This document shows positions 37,317 through 47,871 of a DNA stretch of 64,000 nucleotides, piece after piece. Origin of the DNA: CAWHNT01 sp963830775 (GTDB lineage Bacteria > Pseudomonadota > Alphaproteobacteria > Geminicoccales > Geminicoccaceae); NCBI GenBank assembly GCA_963830775.1, contig CAWHNT010000050.1, positions 124,001 through 188,000 of the forward strand, in the 5' to 3' direction. The translations under genes were made by a program, and so were the position numbers. Each line of letters opens with the position of its first letter. The first letter of the stretch is position 1. The notes under the pieces are model-generated. The model ran no database searches. It was not told the DNA's origin and worked only from the letters and a program-made list of their open reading frames with translations.

Positions 37317-38263
37317 CGCGGCGAGAAGTGGAACGGCACCACGCGTTTCACGCCCGCCATCCGCGCCAGCGTTCCCGCCTGATGCGCCGTCAGGTGCCGC
37401 CGGGCTGCCGCATGGTCGCGGTCTCGATCGAGGAAGCCGCCCTCGATGAACAGCAGCTCCGCCCCGCGCGCGAGCTCGACGATCCGCTCCACGTTGACGG
37501 GTGTCCAGGCGCTGTCGGTGACGTAGGCGAGCTTGCGCCCGGGCGTGATCTCGAGCACCCGCTCCTTCAGGAAGCCCAGGGTAAAGGTCCGTTCCCCCGC
37601 CTGCCCGGCCGTCCGCCAGCGTGCCGTCACCGGTCGATCATCCGGTGCATCGGTCAGCGCCAGCCCCTTTAGCTCGCTAAGCCAGGGCCCGGTGCCGATC
37701 CCCAGCTCATCGAGCCGGTTACGCCAGACATTGACCCGCACCGTCTCCTCGATTGCGTAGGCGAGGCAGGGGATGCCATGGTCCAGCGTGGTCGCGGTCA
37801 CGCGTAACCGATCCTCGACCAGGATGGCCGGTCCCGCCGCCTCTACGTCCCGAAGCTCGCGCGCGAACGCCGTCCGCAGCCGGAACGTGGCGCCGGCGCA
37901 GGGTCCCGCCTCGCCGACCTCGGTGACCAGGAAGACGAGATCGTTCTCGTAGCCCTCGATCAGGTTCCAGCAGTAGGCCCCGAGCTTGTGCTCGAGCCGG
38001 TCGGCGATGCCGGGCGGGCCGAACAGGCGCACCGTCTTCTCGCGCCCGAGCACGAGCCGCAGGAAATGGTCGAAGCCGCACCAGTGGTCCATGTGCGTGT
38101 GCGAGATCAGCACGTCCGAGACGCGCAGGAGCTTGCGCGGCGGCAGGGCCGTGAGGTCGCCCATGTCGAAGAGGAAGGCGCGGCCGCCATAGGGGAGGTC
38201 GACGAAGAGGGCCGGGTCGCCGTAGGGCCCGTTCACGAGCTGGGCGTCGAAGAAGCTGGGCAC
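37247..38263 (-). CDS. Metallo-beta-lactamase fold protein (ribonuclease Z-like)
   Basis: A protein of about 338 residues with the metal motif SHTHMDHWCGFD, later ITPGRKLAYVTDSAW, FIEGGF and a C-terminal HLTAHQAGTLARMAGVKRVVPFHFSPRY. The metal ligands of the RNase Z/tRNase branch are present, but the insertion that forms the tRNA exosite is not obvious, so it may act on another phosphodiester or ester. GTG 38263 (starting VPSFFDAQLVNGPYGDPALF) is preferred; the frame is open to 38338. The 3' ends of this gene and ChaC overlap by 70 bp on opposite strands. Confidence 0.82.
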   Translation of the reverse strand: MPSFFDAQLVNGPYGDPALFVDLPYGGRAFLFDMGDLTALPPRKLLRVSDVLISHTHMDHWCGFDHFLRLVLGREKTVRLFGPPGIADRLEHKLGAYCWNLIEGYENDLVFLVTEVGEAGPCAGATFRLRTAFARELRDVEAAGPAILVEDRLRVTATTLDHGIPCLAYAIEETVRVNVWRNRLDELGIGTGPWLSELKGLALTDAPDDRPVTARWRTAGQAGERTFTLGFLKERVLEITPGRKLAYVTDSAWTPVNVERIVELARGAELLFIEGGFLDRDRDHAAARRHLTAHQAGTLARMAGVKRVVPFHFSPRYADEEEALRAELAAAFGAASSW

Positions 38264-38373
38264 GGGCTGGCTGTTCGCATTCCGAAGCCCTGAAGGCAAT
38301 AACCTCACCGAACCGTAAGCACGGCCCGGCCACCACACCGCCTATCCTGGCCGCTCCCAGCCAGGAGCCAGTG

Positions 38374-39606
38374 GTGACCCTTTCAACCCCGCACCTGTCG
38401 CGCCGCGCCCTTCTCGGCGCCGCCTCCCTGCTGCTCGCCCGCCTGCCCGCGGCGGCAGCGTCCGCTCCGGACATCGTCGAGGAGATCTCCCGCCTCATTG
38501 CCCAGAACTTCTACGACCGCGCCAAGGCCGAGCGCCTGTGGCCCGCGATCCGCGTCCGGTATGCGGACCGTCTCGCGGCCAATCCCTCGACCGCAGAGGT
38601 CGCGAGCATCCTCGACGCCATGCTGGCCGAGCTTGGCGCCTCCCACACCGGCCACTACACGCCGGACGAACTCGCCTACTTCGAGCTGCTCGACATCTTT
38701 GCCCGCGACGAGTTCGCCCCGAAGCTCCGGGAGCGTTTCGCCGATGGCGAGGTGGCCTATGACGGCATCGGCGTGGTGCCTCGCCGGGTGGATGGCCGCA
38801 CGCATCTGGCCGGCGTCTATGACGGCGGCCCTGCCGCCCGCGCCGGCCTGCTTACCGGCGACGAGATCCTGGCCGCGGACGAGGCTCCGTTCGACCCCGT
38901 GGCCTCATTCGCCGGCAAGGCCGGCCGCCGCGTACCGCTCGAGGTGCGCCGCCATGTCGGCGGCGCCAGCTTCACCGTCACGGTCGAGCCGCAACGGATC
39001 CGGCCCAACGCCTTCTTCCTCGACGCTCTCAAGGCCAGTGCCCGGACCATCGACCATGGTGGCCACCGTCTGGGCTACGTTCGCATCTGGTCCTACGCCC
39101 GCAGCCGCTACCAGGAAGCGCTCAGTGACGAGCTCTCCGAAGGCCGTCTGAAGGATGTTGAAGGCCTGGTCCTCGACCTGCGCGGCGGCTGGGGCGGCGC
39201 CCAGCCCGAATATGCCGACCTTTTCCTCGGCGGCGCCCCCATCATGACCTTCACCAACCGCAACGGCGAGACCGGCTTCGCCAGCTTCCGCTGGCGCCGC
39301 CCCTTCGTCGTCCTGGTCGACCAGGGCACTCGCAGCGGCAAGGAGGTCCTGGCCTACGGCTTCCAGCGCCGCGGCATCCGTCTCGTCGGCACCCGCACTG
39401 CCGGGGCGCTGCTTGCCGGGCGGGGCTACCTGCTGTCGGACGCGAGTCTACTGGTGCTCGCCGTGCTGGATGTGGCGGTCGAAGGCGAGCGTCTCGAAGG
39501 CAAGGGCGTGGCACCGGACGTCGAGGTGCCGTTTCACCTACCTTATGCGGCTGGAGCCGATCCGCAGCTCGAAGCGGCGTTGAACGAGCTGGCCGTCGGC
39601 CTTTGA
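38374..39606 (+). CDS. Secreted S41-family peptidase
   Basis: A 410-residue protein with a twin-arginine-like signal (SRRALLGAASLLLARLPAAA), an N-terminal helical domain, a PDZ domain (about residues 120-215, GGPAARAGLLTGDEIL) and the S41 core with LGYVRIWSYA, VLDLRGGWGG and a Ser in DQGTRSGKEVLAYGF followed by the Gly-Thr-rich TAGALLAGRGYLL. C-terminal processing peptidases of this type cut unfolded periplasmic proteins. GTG 38374 has AGGAG six bases upstream; GTG 38371 is the alternative. Confidence 0.88.
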   Translation: MTLSTPHLSRRALLGAASLLLARLPAAAASAPDIVEEISRLIAQNFYDRAKAERLWPAIRVRYADRLAANPSTAEVASILDAMLAELGASHTGHYTPDELAYFELLDIFARDEFAPKLRERFADGEVAYDGIGVVPRRVDGRTHLAGVYDGGPAARAGLLTGDEILAADEAPFDPVASFAGKAGRRVPLEVRRHVGGASFTVTVEPQRIRPNAFFLDALKASARTIDHGGHRLGYVRIWSYARSRYQEALSDELSEGRLKDVEGLVLDLRGGWGGAQPEYADLFLGGAPIMTFTNRNGETGFASFRWRRPFVVLVDQGTRSGKEVLAYGFQRRGIRLVGTRTAGALLAGRGYLLSDASLLVLAVLDVAVEGERLEGKGVAPDVEVPFHLPYAAGADPQLEAALNELAVGL

Positions 39607-39626
39607 TGTGGCAGAGCCTTCGGTAA

Positions 39627-40526
39627 TCAGCCCAGGTTCGGCCGCGTCTCCAGGGCCCGGCGCACCACCGCCTCGACCTTCGCCCGCTCCTCGCCCACCA
39701 GCGTCAGCCGCGGCGCCCGCACCCACTCCGAGCCGAGCCCCGTCATCTGGTTCGCGAGCTTGATGTACTGGACCAGCTTCTTGTCCACATCGAGGTGCAG
39801 GAGCGGCATGAACCAGCGATAGAGGGCCACGGCCTCGTCGACCTTGCGAGCGGCTGCCAGCTCGACCAGACGCACGGCCTCACGGGGGAAGGCGTTGACC
39901 AGCCCCGAGACCCACCCTACCGCGCCAAACAGCACGTTCTCCAGCACGAGGTCGTCGACGCCGCAGAAGAGCAGGTAGCGGTCGTCCAGCACGTTGACCA
40001 TGTCGGTGACACGGCGGCTGTCGTGCGAGGATTCCTTGACCGCCACGATGTTGGGGCTTTCGGCCAGGCGCAGAAAGGCCTGCGGCTTGAGGTCGACCTT
40101 GTAGCCCACGGGGTTGTTGTAGATCATGATCGGCAGGCCGGTGCCGGCGGCGAGCGTCCGGAAGTGGTGCACGGCCTCGCGCTCGTCCTGCTCGTAGACC
40201 ATGCAGGGCAGGGCCATCAGCCCGGCGCAGCCGGCGCGCTCGGCCCGGGCCGCGTGCCGGATGCCGAGCTCGGTCGTGTACTCGGCCACACCCGAAAGCA
40301 CCGGCACCCTTCCGGCCGCGGCCTCGACGGCGGTGCGCAGCACCTCTTCCTTCTCGTCCGGCGAGAGCGAGCTGTTCTCGCCCAGGGTTCCCAGCATGAT
40401 CAGCCCGCGGCAGCCGGCCTCGATGCTGGCCTCGACGTGCCGTGCCGTGCCGTCGAGGTCGAGGGCACCGTCCTCCTTGAACTCCGTCATCAGGGCGGGG
40501 AACACGCCGCGCCAGTCGACCTGCAT
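39627..40526 (-). CDS. DapA-family lyase, probable 1-pyrroline-4-hydroxy-2-carboxylate deaminase
   Basis: A 299-residue class I lyase. Schiff-base lysine in IVAVKESSHD, Tyr of IMIYNNPVGY, and LGTLGENSSLSPDEK (family GTTGE loop). WRGVFPALMTEFKEDG, LHLDVDKKLVQYIKLA and the ending VRAPRLTLVGEERAKV resemble the deaminase of the trans-4-hydroxyproline pathway, recognised from memory. The divergent enolase-superfamily gene next door fits hydroxyproline or hydroxyproline-betaine breakdown. ATG 40526 has GAGGAGAGGG upstream. A different keto-acid lyase role cannot be excluded. Confidence 0.78.
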   Translation of the reverse strand: MQVDWRGVFPALMTEFKEDGALDLDGTARHVEASIEAGCRGLIMLGTLGENSSLSPDEKEEVLRTAVEAAAGRVPVLSGVAEYTTELGIRHAARAERAGCAGLMALPCMVYEQDEREAVHHFRTLAAGTGLPIMIYNNPVGYKVDLKPQAFLRLAESPNIVAVKESSHDSRRVTDMVNVLDDRYLLFCGVDDLVLENVLFGAVGWVSGLVNAFPREAVRLVELAAARKVDEAVALYRWFMPLLHLDVDKKLVQYIKLANQMTGLGSEWVRAPRLTLVGEERAKVEAVVRRALETRPNLG

Positions 40527-40595
40527 CGTCCCTCTCCTCAGGCTTTGCCGCTCGGATACAGTGCCGCAGGCGAGGGCGGCAAGGGGAGGGGTGGC

Positions 40596-41696
40596 ATGCG
40601 GATCGAGCGGATCGAGGCCTGGCAGGTCCTGCTGCCGCTGCACGAGGGCGGCTACAGCTGGGCCGACGGCAAGAGCGTACTGTCTTCGACAGCACGGTGG
40701 TGGCGGTCCACACCGACCAGGGTGTCACCGGCTGGGGCGAGGTCTGCCCGCTCGGGCCCGCCTACCTGCCGGCCTACGCCAACGGCGCGCGCACCGGTAT
40801 CGCCGAGCTGGCGCCGGCGCTGATCGGCCTCGACCCGCGGGAGCTGGGCGTCCTCAACCAGCGCATGGACCAGGCGCTCAAGGGACACCCCTACGTGAAG
40901 TCGGCGATCGACATCGCGTGCTGGGACATCCTGGGCAAGGTTGCAGGCCAGCCCGTTTGCACCCTGCTGGGCGGCCGCTTCGGCGACGACTTCGCTCTCT
41001 ACCGTGCCATCTCGCAGGACACGCCCGAGCGCATGGCGGAGCGCGTCGCCGGATATCGTGCCGAGGGCTACCGCAAGTTCCAGCTCAAGGTCGGCGGGGA
41101 GCCGCTGGCCGATATCGCCCGCATCCGCGCGGTCGCCCAAAGGCTGGAGCCCGGCGACGTGCTGATCGCCGATGCGAACACCGGCTGGACCATGCACGAG
41201 GCCGCCCGCGTCGTGGATGCGGTGCGCGACGTCGACGTCCACATCGAGCAGCCCTGCCCGACCTACGAGGCCTGCCTCACCATCCGGCGGCGCACCGCCA
41301 AGCCCTTCATCCTCGACGAGCTGATGGACAGCCTGCCCATGGTCGCCCGCGGCCATGCCGAAGGCGCGATGGATGCCATCAATCTCAAGATCTCGAAGGT
41401 CGGCGGCCTCACCCGTGCGCGCGAGATCCGCGACTTCTGCGTCGCCATGGGCATCGCGATGACGATCGAGGACAGCTGGGGTGGCGACATCGTCACGGCC
41501 GCCATCGCCCACCTTGCCCACAGCACCCCGCCCGACCTCCTGCTCTCCGCCACCGACTTCAACAGCTACGTCACGCTGAGCATCGCCGAGGGGGCACCGC
41601 GGCGGGAGGCGGGCCGCCTTGCGGCGCCGATGGCACCCGGACTAGGGGTCAGCCCGCGCCAGGAGCTGCTAGGCAAGCCGGCTCGTGAGCGTCTGA
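40596..41696 (+). CDS. Enolase-superfamily racemase/epimerase (hydroxyproline-betaine-epimerase-like), frameshifted
   Basis: A mandelate racemase/muconate lactonising enzyme family member. The two catalytic lysines are in KFQLKVGG and NLKISKVGG; metal ligands are in ADANTGW, IEQPC and LDELMDS. The double-lysine pattern and WGEVCPLGPAYLPAYANGA resemble proline-betaine or hydroxyproline epimerases. A break near 40678-40681 shifts the frame; restoring one base gives KSVTVFDSTVVAVH. A second likely break near 41683 (removing one C) gives the usual short end GKPVVSV-stop at 41696; without it the frame runs to 41872 with a non-conserved tail. Confidence 0.83.
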
Positions 41697-41935
41697 CCGG
41701 TCGGCTGCGGGGTCCGCGCCGTTCTGACGCACAACCCGGATCCTCTGCAGGGTGGGGCACCGGCGCAGAGCCAAGCAGCTCGCCTCATAGCGCCCCGACG
41801 GCTCCGTGGCATGGTACGGTGCGTAGAAGAGGATCGTGCGGGCGGAAGCCTTTGATGTGGGTCAATGCGTGATTCCCCATTGGCTGCCATGGTGGCCGAG
41901 GATTGTGCCAAGCGCCCATGGAGAGGAGACGACCG

Positions 41936-42319
41936 ATGACGCAGGAGAGCAAGGCTACCTTCACGTCGACACCGGAGGCCGGTGCTGCCGCTCTGCAGAT
42001 GTGGCTCGAAACGGGCAACAGCCTGATCACCGGCCTCACCGCCGCGCAGGCCGAGTATGCCAGGTTCTGGCACGCCCGGCTCGACAGGCTGCGGGAGACG
42101 GCGGATCGTGTGACCGCCTGCCGCGACCCGAAGGAGGCGGTGCAGCTCCAGGCCGAGCACGCCCAGGCAATGATGCGCGACTATGCCGAGCTCTGGCCCA
42201 GGCTGATGGGTGTCCTGGTCGATACTGTCCGCGCGCCTGCCGTTTCGGCAGCAGCGAGCGCGGTCCATGAGCAGAAACTTCAGACCGCCAAGATGCGTGA
42301 TCTCTCGCCTGCCGCTTGA
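41936..42319 (+). CDS. Phasin family protein (PHA granule-associated)
   Basis: A 127-residue helical protein with the phasin pattern: a long amphipathic helix (ALQMWLETGNSLITGLTAAQAEYARFWHARL), then RVTACRDPKEAVQLQAEH and MMRDYAELWPRLMGVL. Phasins coat polyhydroxyalkanoate granules. ATG 41936 follows AGGAG at 7 bp; two in-frame upstream starts lack a ribosome site. It lies about 110 bp before a DUF3141 gene, which has a PHA-synthase-like triad, so both probably serve storage polymer metabolism. Confidence 0.83.
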   Translation: MTQESKATFTSTPEAGAAALQMWLETGNSLITGLTAAQAEYARFWHARLDRLRETADRVTACRDPKEAVQLQAEHAQAMMRDYAELWPRLMGVLVDTVRAPAVSAAASAVHEQKLQTAKMRDLSPAA

Positions 42320-42429
42320 GCCTGTCGTCCTGCGCGTATGGTCCTCGGGCGGCCGTATCTGTACAACCAAGTTTGACCTTGCAGGCCGAGGCTTCAGCCT
42401 CTTTTGCGGCCTTTGGAGGACCGGCGCTG

Positions 42430-44758
42430 ATGACGGAGACCGACTTGAGCACTTCCGGTGGCACGCCTAGGAGCCTGTGGCCCGACGCTGTCAACTACTG
42501 GGTCGATGCGTGGCAGCGGAGCATCCTCTACCTCGACGTGATGCGTCAGCGCGGCAACCAGTTTCAGGAGCACATGGCGGAGCGGGCGCCCCATGTCCTG
42601 AGCTTCCGCTGCGAGCTCGTGCTCAGCGGGGCGACGCTGCCCCGGCCGGTGAATTACGGCATGGTCCGGATCACCCCGCCGCGCGGCGTCACGATCGATC
42701 CGCAGAAGCGGCCGTTCGTGGTCGTCGACCCCCGCGCCGGGCACGGGCCCGGGATCGGCGGATTCAAGGCCGACAGCGAGGTCGGCGTGGCCATGCGCGC
42801 CGGGCACGCCTGCTACTTCGTGGGCTTCCTGCCCGATCCGGTCCCCGGCCAGACCGTCGAGGACGTGATGCAGGCCGAGGCCGCGTTCCTTGAGCGGGTG
42901 ATCGAGCTGCATCCGGAGGCGGAGGGCAAGCCGGTCGTGATCGGCAACTGCCAGGCTGGCTGGCAGATGATGATGACCGCGGCGACCCGGCCTGAGCTGT
43001 TCGGCCCCATCATCGTCGCCGGGGCTCCGCTCTCCTACTGGAACGGCGTGCGCGGCGTGAACCCGATGCGCTACTCGGGCGGGCTGATGGGCGGGAGCTG
43101 GCTCACCGCACTGACCGGCGACATGGGCCACGGCATCTTCGATGGGGCCTGGCTGGCGTACAACTTCGAGAGCCTGAACCCAGCCAACACGCTCTGGACC
43201 AAGCAGTACAATCTCTACGCCAACATCGACACCGAGGCGGCGCGTTATCTGGGCTTCGAGCGCTGGTGGGGCGGGCATGTCCTGCTCAACGCCGAGGAGA
43301 TGCAGTACATCGTCGACAACCTGTTCGTCGGCAACAAGCTGTCGACGGCCCAGCTCGTGACCTCGGACGGCATGCGCATCGACCTGCGCGAGATCCGCTC
43401 GCCGATCATCGTCTTCTGCTCCAAGGGCGACAACATCACCCCGCCGCAGCAGGCGCTGGGCTGGATCACCGACCTCTATTCGAGCATCGAGGACATCCGC
43501 GCCCACGGGCAGACGATCGTCTACTGCGTGCACGAGAGCGTGGGCCACCTCGGCATCTTCGTCTCCGGCGGCGTGGCCAAGAAGGAGCACGAGGAGTTCG
43601 CCTCCAACATCGACTTCATCGACGTGCTGCCGCCGGGCCTCTACGAGGCCGTGATCACCGCCCGCGAGGCCGCCGATCCCAACGCCGACCTCGTCGTCGG
43701 GGACCATGTGCTCCGCTTCGAGGCGCGCGACCTGGACGACATCCGTGCCCTGGGCGGCAACGAGCCTGAGGACGAGCGCCGCTTCGCCACCGTGGCCCGG
43801 CTGTCGGAGATCAATCTCGGCCTCTACCGCACCATGATGCAGCCCGTCGTGAAGGCGATGGTCGGCGAGCCGATGGCCGAGTGGCTGCGCCGCGATGCAC
43901 CCGTTCCGGCTGCAGTATGAGCTGTTGTCGGACCGCAACCCGTTCATGCGCGGGCTTGCGGACCTGGCGCAGGAGGTCCGGCGCCAGCGCCAGCCGGCAG
44001 CGGCCGACAATGCGCTTGTGCAGGCCGAGCACGTGGTCTCGGAGCAGATCGAGAAGGCCTTGGATGGCTATGCCGCCCTGCGCGATCAGGCGCAGGAGCG
44101 GCTCTTCCTCGCCGCCTACGGCTCGCCGCTGCTGCAGGCGCTGGTGGGCCTCAAGGCCACCGACGAGCTGCCGCGGCGCCGCCCGGGCGACGAGCCCGAG
44201 CATCGCGAGTTCGTGGCGCGGCGCGCGGCCGAGCTGCGCTCGAGGATCGCCGAGGGCGGCCTGGGCGAGGCGGCACTGCGGGCGCTGGTCTATGTCGGCC
44301 TGGCCGAGCGCGAGAGCGACGAGCGCACCTTCAACATGCTGCGGCGGATCCGGGACGAGCGGGGCAGCAAGGTCAGCCTCGGCACGTTCAAGCAGGCCCT
44401 GCGCGACCAGTTCCTGATGCTGCTGCTCGATCCGCAAGGAGCGCTGGCGGCCCTGCCGCGGCTGCTGGAGAGGGCCCATGCTGCCGAGATCCGGCCGATG
44501 CTCGAGGACGTACGACGGGTGGTCACTGCCGGCGGCGACCTGAGCGCCGCCGGGCAGGAGCGGCTGCAGGCGATCGAGGCGATCTTCGAGAAGGCTGCCG
44601 CCCGTGCGACGTCCGGCGCCTCGGCCGCCGAGGCCGTGGGCGAGGCCGCGAAGGTGGCGGCCGGCGCTCCGGACCCGCGCCGGCCCGCATCGAGCTCGTG
44701 GAACGCACGCCACCGCGGCGGCGGGTGGGCTGACCGGGAAGAGGAGGAGGGAGGATGA
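42430..44758 (+). CDS. DUF3141 protein, alpha/beta hydrolase related to PHA synthase, one frameshift
   Basis: About 775 residues once repaired. The N-terminal alpha/beta-hydrolase domain has IGNCQAGW, a lipase-like box with Cys174 in the nucleophile position, Asp334 in SKGDNITPPQQ and His373 in ESVGHLGIF. This Cys-Asp-His order and spacing are like PhaC polyhydroxyalkanoate synthases. The C-terminal half (LQYELLSDRNPFMRGLADLAQ onward) is helical. The frame breaks near 43893-43896; removing one G gives WLRRMHPFRLQYE. GGAGG precedes ATG 42430. It overlaps the next gene by 4 bp. Confidence 0.86.
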
Positions 44759-45186
44759 GCAACGCACCGCTTCGGCCGGAGGATCTGCACAAGATCGCCG
44801 AGGACGCGGAGATGGCAAAGCTGCGCGAGGCTCTGGCGCGCAAGAAGAAGACCGAGAACCACGAGCAGGAGCTGCGCGAGGCCTTCATGACCGGCGATGT
44901 GCGGTCCGACGTCATGGACCGTGTCAACGCCGCCGTGCGCAATGCCGCCCAGCAGAATCGGAGCGAGCTTCTGGCGCTGCGCTTCCCGGCCGAGTACTGC
45001 CTCGACAAGGGCCGTGCCATCAACAATGGCGAGCCGGAGTGGCCACAGACCCTGCAGGGGCGGGCGAAGAAGGCCTTCGAGTTCTACGAGGAGAACCTCA
45101 AGGACCTCGGCTACAAGGTCCGGGCCGAGATCATGAGCTACCCGGACGGCAATCTGGGCGAGGTCGGCATCTACCTGCGCTGGTGA
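44755..45186 (+). CDS. Conserved hypothetical protein of the storage operon
   Basis: A 143-residue soluble protein beginning MSNAPLRPEDLHKIAEDAEM, charged and helical in the first 80 residues and ending with KKAFEFYEENLKDLGYKVR and GNLGEVGIYLRW. No known motif. It overlaps the DUF3141 gene by 4 bp, so it is translated with it and may work in the same complex or on the same granule. Confidence 0.72.
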   Translation: MSNAPLRPEDLHKIAEDAEMAKLREALARKKKTENHEQELREAFMTGDVRSDVMDRVNAAVRNAAQQNRSELLALRFPAEYCLDKGRAINNGEPEWPQTLQGRAKKAFEFYEENLKDLGYKVRAEIMSYPDGNLGEVGIYLRW

Positions 45187-45256
45187 GCCCAACGCCGCGG
45201 CCTGGTGCCGGGTCGCGGTGCCAGGCTGCTCTCAACGTTGGCCAGGAGGATGCGTC

Positions 45257-46275
45257 ATGCGGGTCGCTGTCTTCAGCACCAAGCCCTACGATCGCCAGTT
45301 CCTCGAGGCGGCGAATGCCGGGCTCGGTCACGAGCTCCACTTCATGGAGCCCAGGCTCACCGTCGGAGACGGCGCGCCTCGCCGAGGGCTTCGCCGGCGT
45401 CTGCGTGTTCGTGAACGACCAGCTCGACCGGCAGGCACTGGAGGCTCTGGCGGCTGGCGGCACGCGGCTCGTGGCGCTGCGCTGTGCCGGCTTCAACAAT
45501 GTCGACCTGCGTGCGGCCGGGTGAGCTCGGGGTCGAGGTCGTCCGCGTGCCCGCCTACTCGCCACACGCGGTGGCGGAGTTCACGGTCGGCCTGATCCTC
45601 AGCCTCAACCGCCGCATCCACCGCGCCTATGTCCGCACCCGCGACAACAACTTCGCCCTCGACGGTCTGCTCGGCTTCGACCTGCACGGCCGGACGGTGG
45701 GCGTGATCGGCACCGGTGCGATCGGTGCCATCGTGGCCCGGATCATGCGCCAGGGCTTCGCCTGCGAGGTGCTGGCCTACGACCTCCAGGAGCGGCCGGA
45801 GCTGGTCGAGATGGGCGTGCGCTACACCGCACCCCGCGAGCTCGCGGCGGCATCCGACATCATCACCCTGCACTGCCCGCTGACGCCGCAGACCCGGCAC
45901 ATCGTCAATCGCGAGACGCTCGCGCGCACCAGGCGCGGCTTCATGCTGGTCAACACCAGCCGCGGCGCCCTTGTCGACGGCGAGGCGCTGATCGACGGGC
46001 TGAAGTCGGGCCAGATCGGGGCCGCCGCGCTCGACGTCTACGAGCAGGAGGCCGACTTCTTCTTCGAGGACCTCTCGGGCGAGGTGATCCAGGACGATGT
46101 GCTCCAGCGCCTCCTCACCTTCCCCAACGTCCTGCTCACCGGCCACCAGGCCTTCTTCACCAGGGACGCGCTGACCGCCATCGCCGGCACGACGATCGCC
46201 AGCATCACCGCCTTCGATCGCGGCGAGCCTCTGGCGAACCGGGTCGCCGCCGAGCGCCTGAAGCCGGCCGCCTGA
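45257..46275 (+). CDS. D-2-hydroxyacid dehydrogenase (LdhA-like), two frameshifts
   Basis: An NAD-dependent dehydrogenase of about 338 residues. N-terminal MRVAVFSTKPYD is typical of D-lactate dehydrogenases; VGVIGTGAIGAIVARIM is the cofactor site; catalytic Arg is in NTSRGALVD, Glu follows in DVYEQEADFFFED, His in LTGHQAFFT. It would reduce pyruvate or a related 2-oxoacid. Breaks near 45364-45369 (extra G; LTVETARLAEGFAG after repair) and 45518-45526 (extra G; LRAAGELGVEVVRVP after repair). ATG 45257 has AGGAGG upstream. Confidence 0.9.
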
Positions 46276-46282
46276 GCCGGTG

Positions 46283-47871
46283 ATGGAGACCCTGGCGGCC
46301 TTTCTCGCCTCGCAGCCGCTCCTCGCCCTCTTCCTCGTGATCGGCCTCGGCTATGCCCTGGGCGAAGTCAGCCTGGGCGGCCTGTCGCTCGGCGTGGGGG
46401 CCGTCCTCTTCGTCGGGCTCGCACTGGGGGCCCTCGTCCCCGGCGCCGCACCGCCGCCGCTCCTGGGCCTGCTCGGCCTCGTCATGTTCCTCTACGGCAT
46501 CGGCATCCAGTACGGCCGCCAGTTCGTGGCCGGCCTCACCGGTGCCGCCGGCCGCAGGGCCAACCTCCTGGCGCTCCTGGGCCTCGCCGCCGGTGTCGCC
46601 ACGGCCCTGGCCGCGATCTTCAGCGGCGTGTCGGTCACCCACGTCACCGGCCTCTTCGCCGGGGCCATGGTCAGCACCGCAGCCCTCCAGGCCGCGATCG
46701 AGATCTCGGGCACGCAGGACCCGGCCGTCGGCTACAGCGTGGCCTACCCGATCGGCGTGATCGGCCCGATCCTGTGCATGTACGTCTTCCAGCTCCTGCT
46801 GCGCCCGAAGGTCGAGGCGCCCGGCCTCCGGGCCTGCCCTTCGCCGAGATCGCCATCCGCAACCCCGAGGTCGCGGGCCGGACCTTCGCCGAGCTGGCGA
46901 CCCGGCTGCCCGCCGGCGTCATGGTCACCGCCATCCGCCAGCAGCACCGCAACCTGGTGCCGCGCCAGGACCTCGTCCTCGCCGAGGACGACGTGCTCCT
47001 GGTCGAGGCCGAGACCCCGGCCCTGCTGGAGACCGCCCGCCGCATGCTGGGCGAGCTGGTGCCCATGCGCATGGCCAAGGACCGTGCCGACCTCGATTAC
47101 CTGCGGGTCTTCGTCTCGAAGAAGAGCGTGGTCGGCCTCCAGCTCGCCGCCCTCTCGGTGCCCGGCGGGATCGGCCACTCGGTGGTCCATCTCCGCCGCG
47201 GCGACACCGAGCTCCTGCCGCGTCCCGACCTGATCCTCGAGTTCGGCGACCGGGTCGGCCTCCTCTGCCCGCGCGAGCACCACCGCGCGGTCCGCTCCTA
47301 TTTCGGCGATTCGATCCGCGGCACGGCCGAGTTCAGCTACGTCTCGGTCGGGATCGGCATGGCGCTGGGCGTGATCGTGGGCCTCCTGCCGGTCCCGATC
47401 CCCGGCATCGGCACGGTCCGTCTCGGCACCGCCGGCGGCCCGCTCCTGGTGGCCCTGCTCCTGGGCTATCTCGGCCGCACCGCCGGCATCGTCTGGACCA
47501 TGCCGGCTTCCGCCAACCTCACGCTCCGCAACTTCGGCCTCACCTTGTTCCTGGCCCAGGTCGGGATGAGCTCGGGCCCCAGGTTCGTGGCCACGGTGCA
47601 GGAGACGGGCCTCCTCTTCCTCGCCTGGGGTGCCGCCATCCTGCTGGCCGTGGTCCTGGTCACACTCCTCGTCGGCCATGCCCTCAAGATCGCCTACGAC
47701 GATCTCCTGGGCATCGCGTCCGGTGTCACCGGCAACCCGGCGATCCTGGCCTACGCCTCCCGCTCGGTGGCGACCGACCGCCCCGACCTCGGCTACGCCC
47801 TGATCTTCCCGGGTGCGACGCTGGTGAAGATCCTCATCGTCGACGTCCTCACCGTCCTCTTCCTCAGGTGA
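46283..47871 (+). CDS. AspT/YidE-family transporter with two RCK-C domains, one frameshift
   Basis: About 528 residues. Two hydrophobic halves of four to five membrane segments each flank a soluble centre containing two TrkA-C/RCK-C domains (FAEIAIRNPEVAGRTFAEL and VVGLQLAALSVPGGIGHSV regions). This layout is that of the aspartate:alanine exchanger family, with ligand-gated regulation. The frame breaks near 46826-46836 at the boundary of the first membrane half and the RCK domains. ATG 46283 is preceded in frame by GTG 46280. The stop overlaps the next gene's start. Confidence 0.85.

Noticed and set aside
41697..41872. Extended C-terminus of the enolase-family protein
   Set aside because: The extra 58 residues are non-conserved and Arg/Ser-rich; one base removal yields a normal end.
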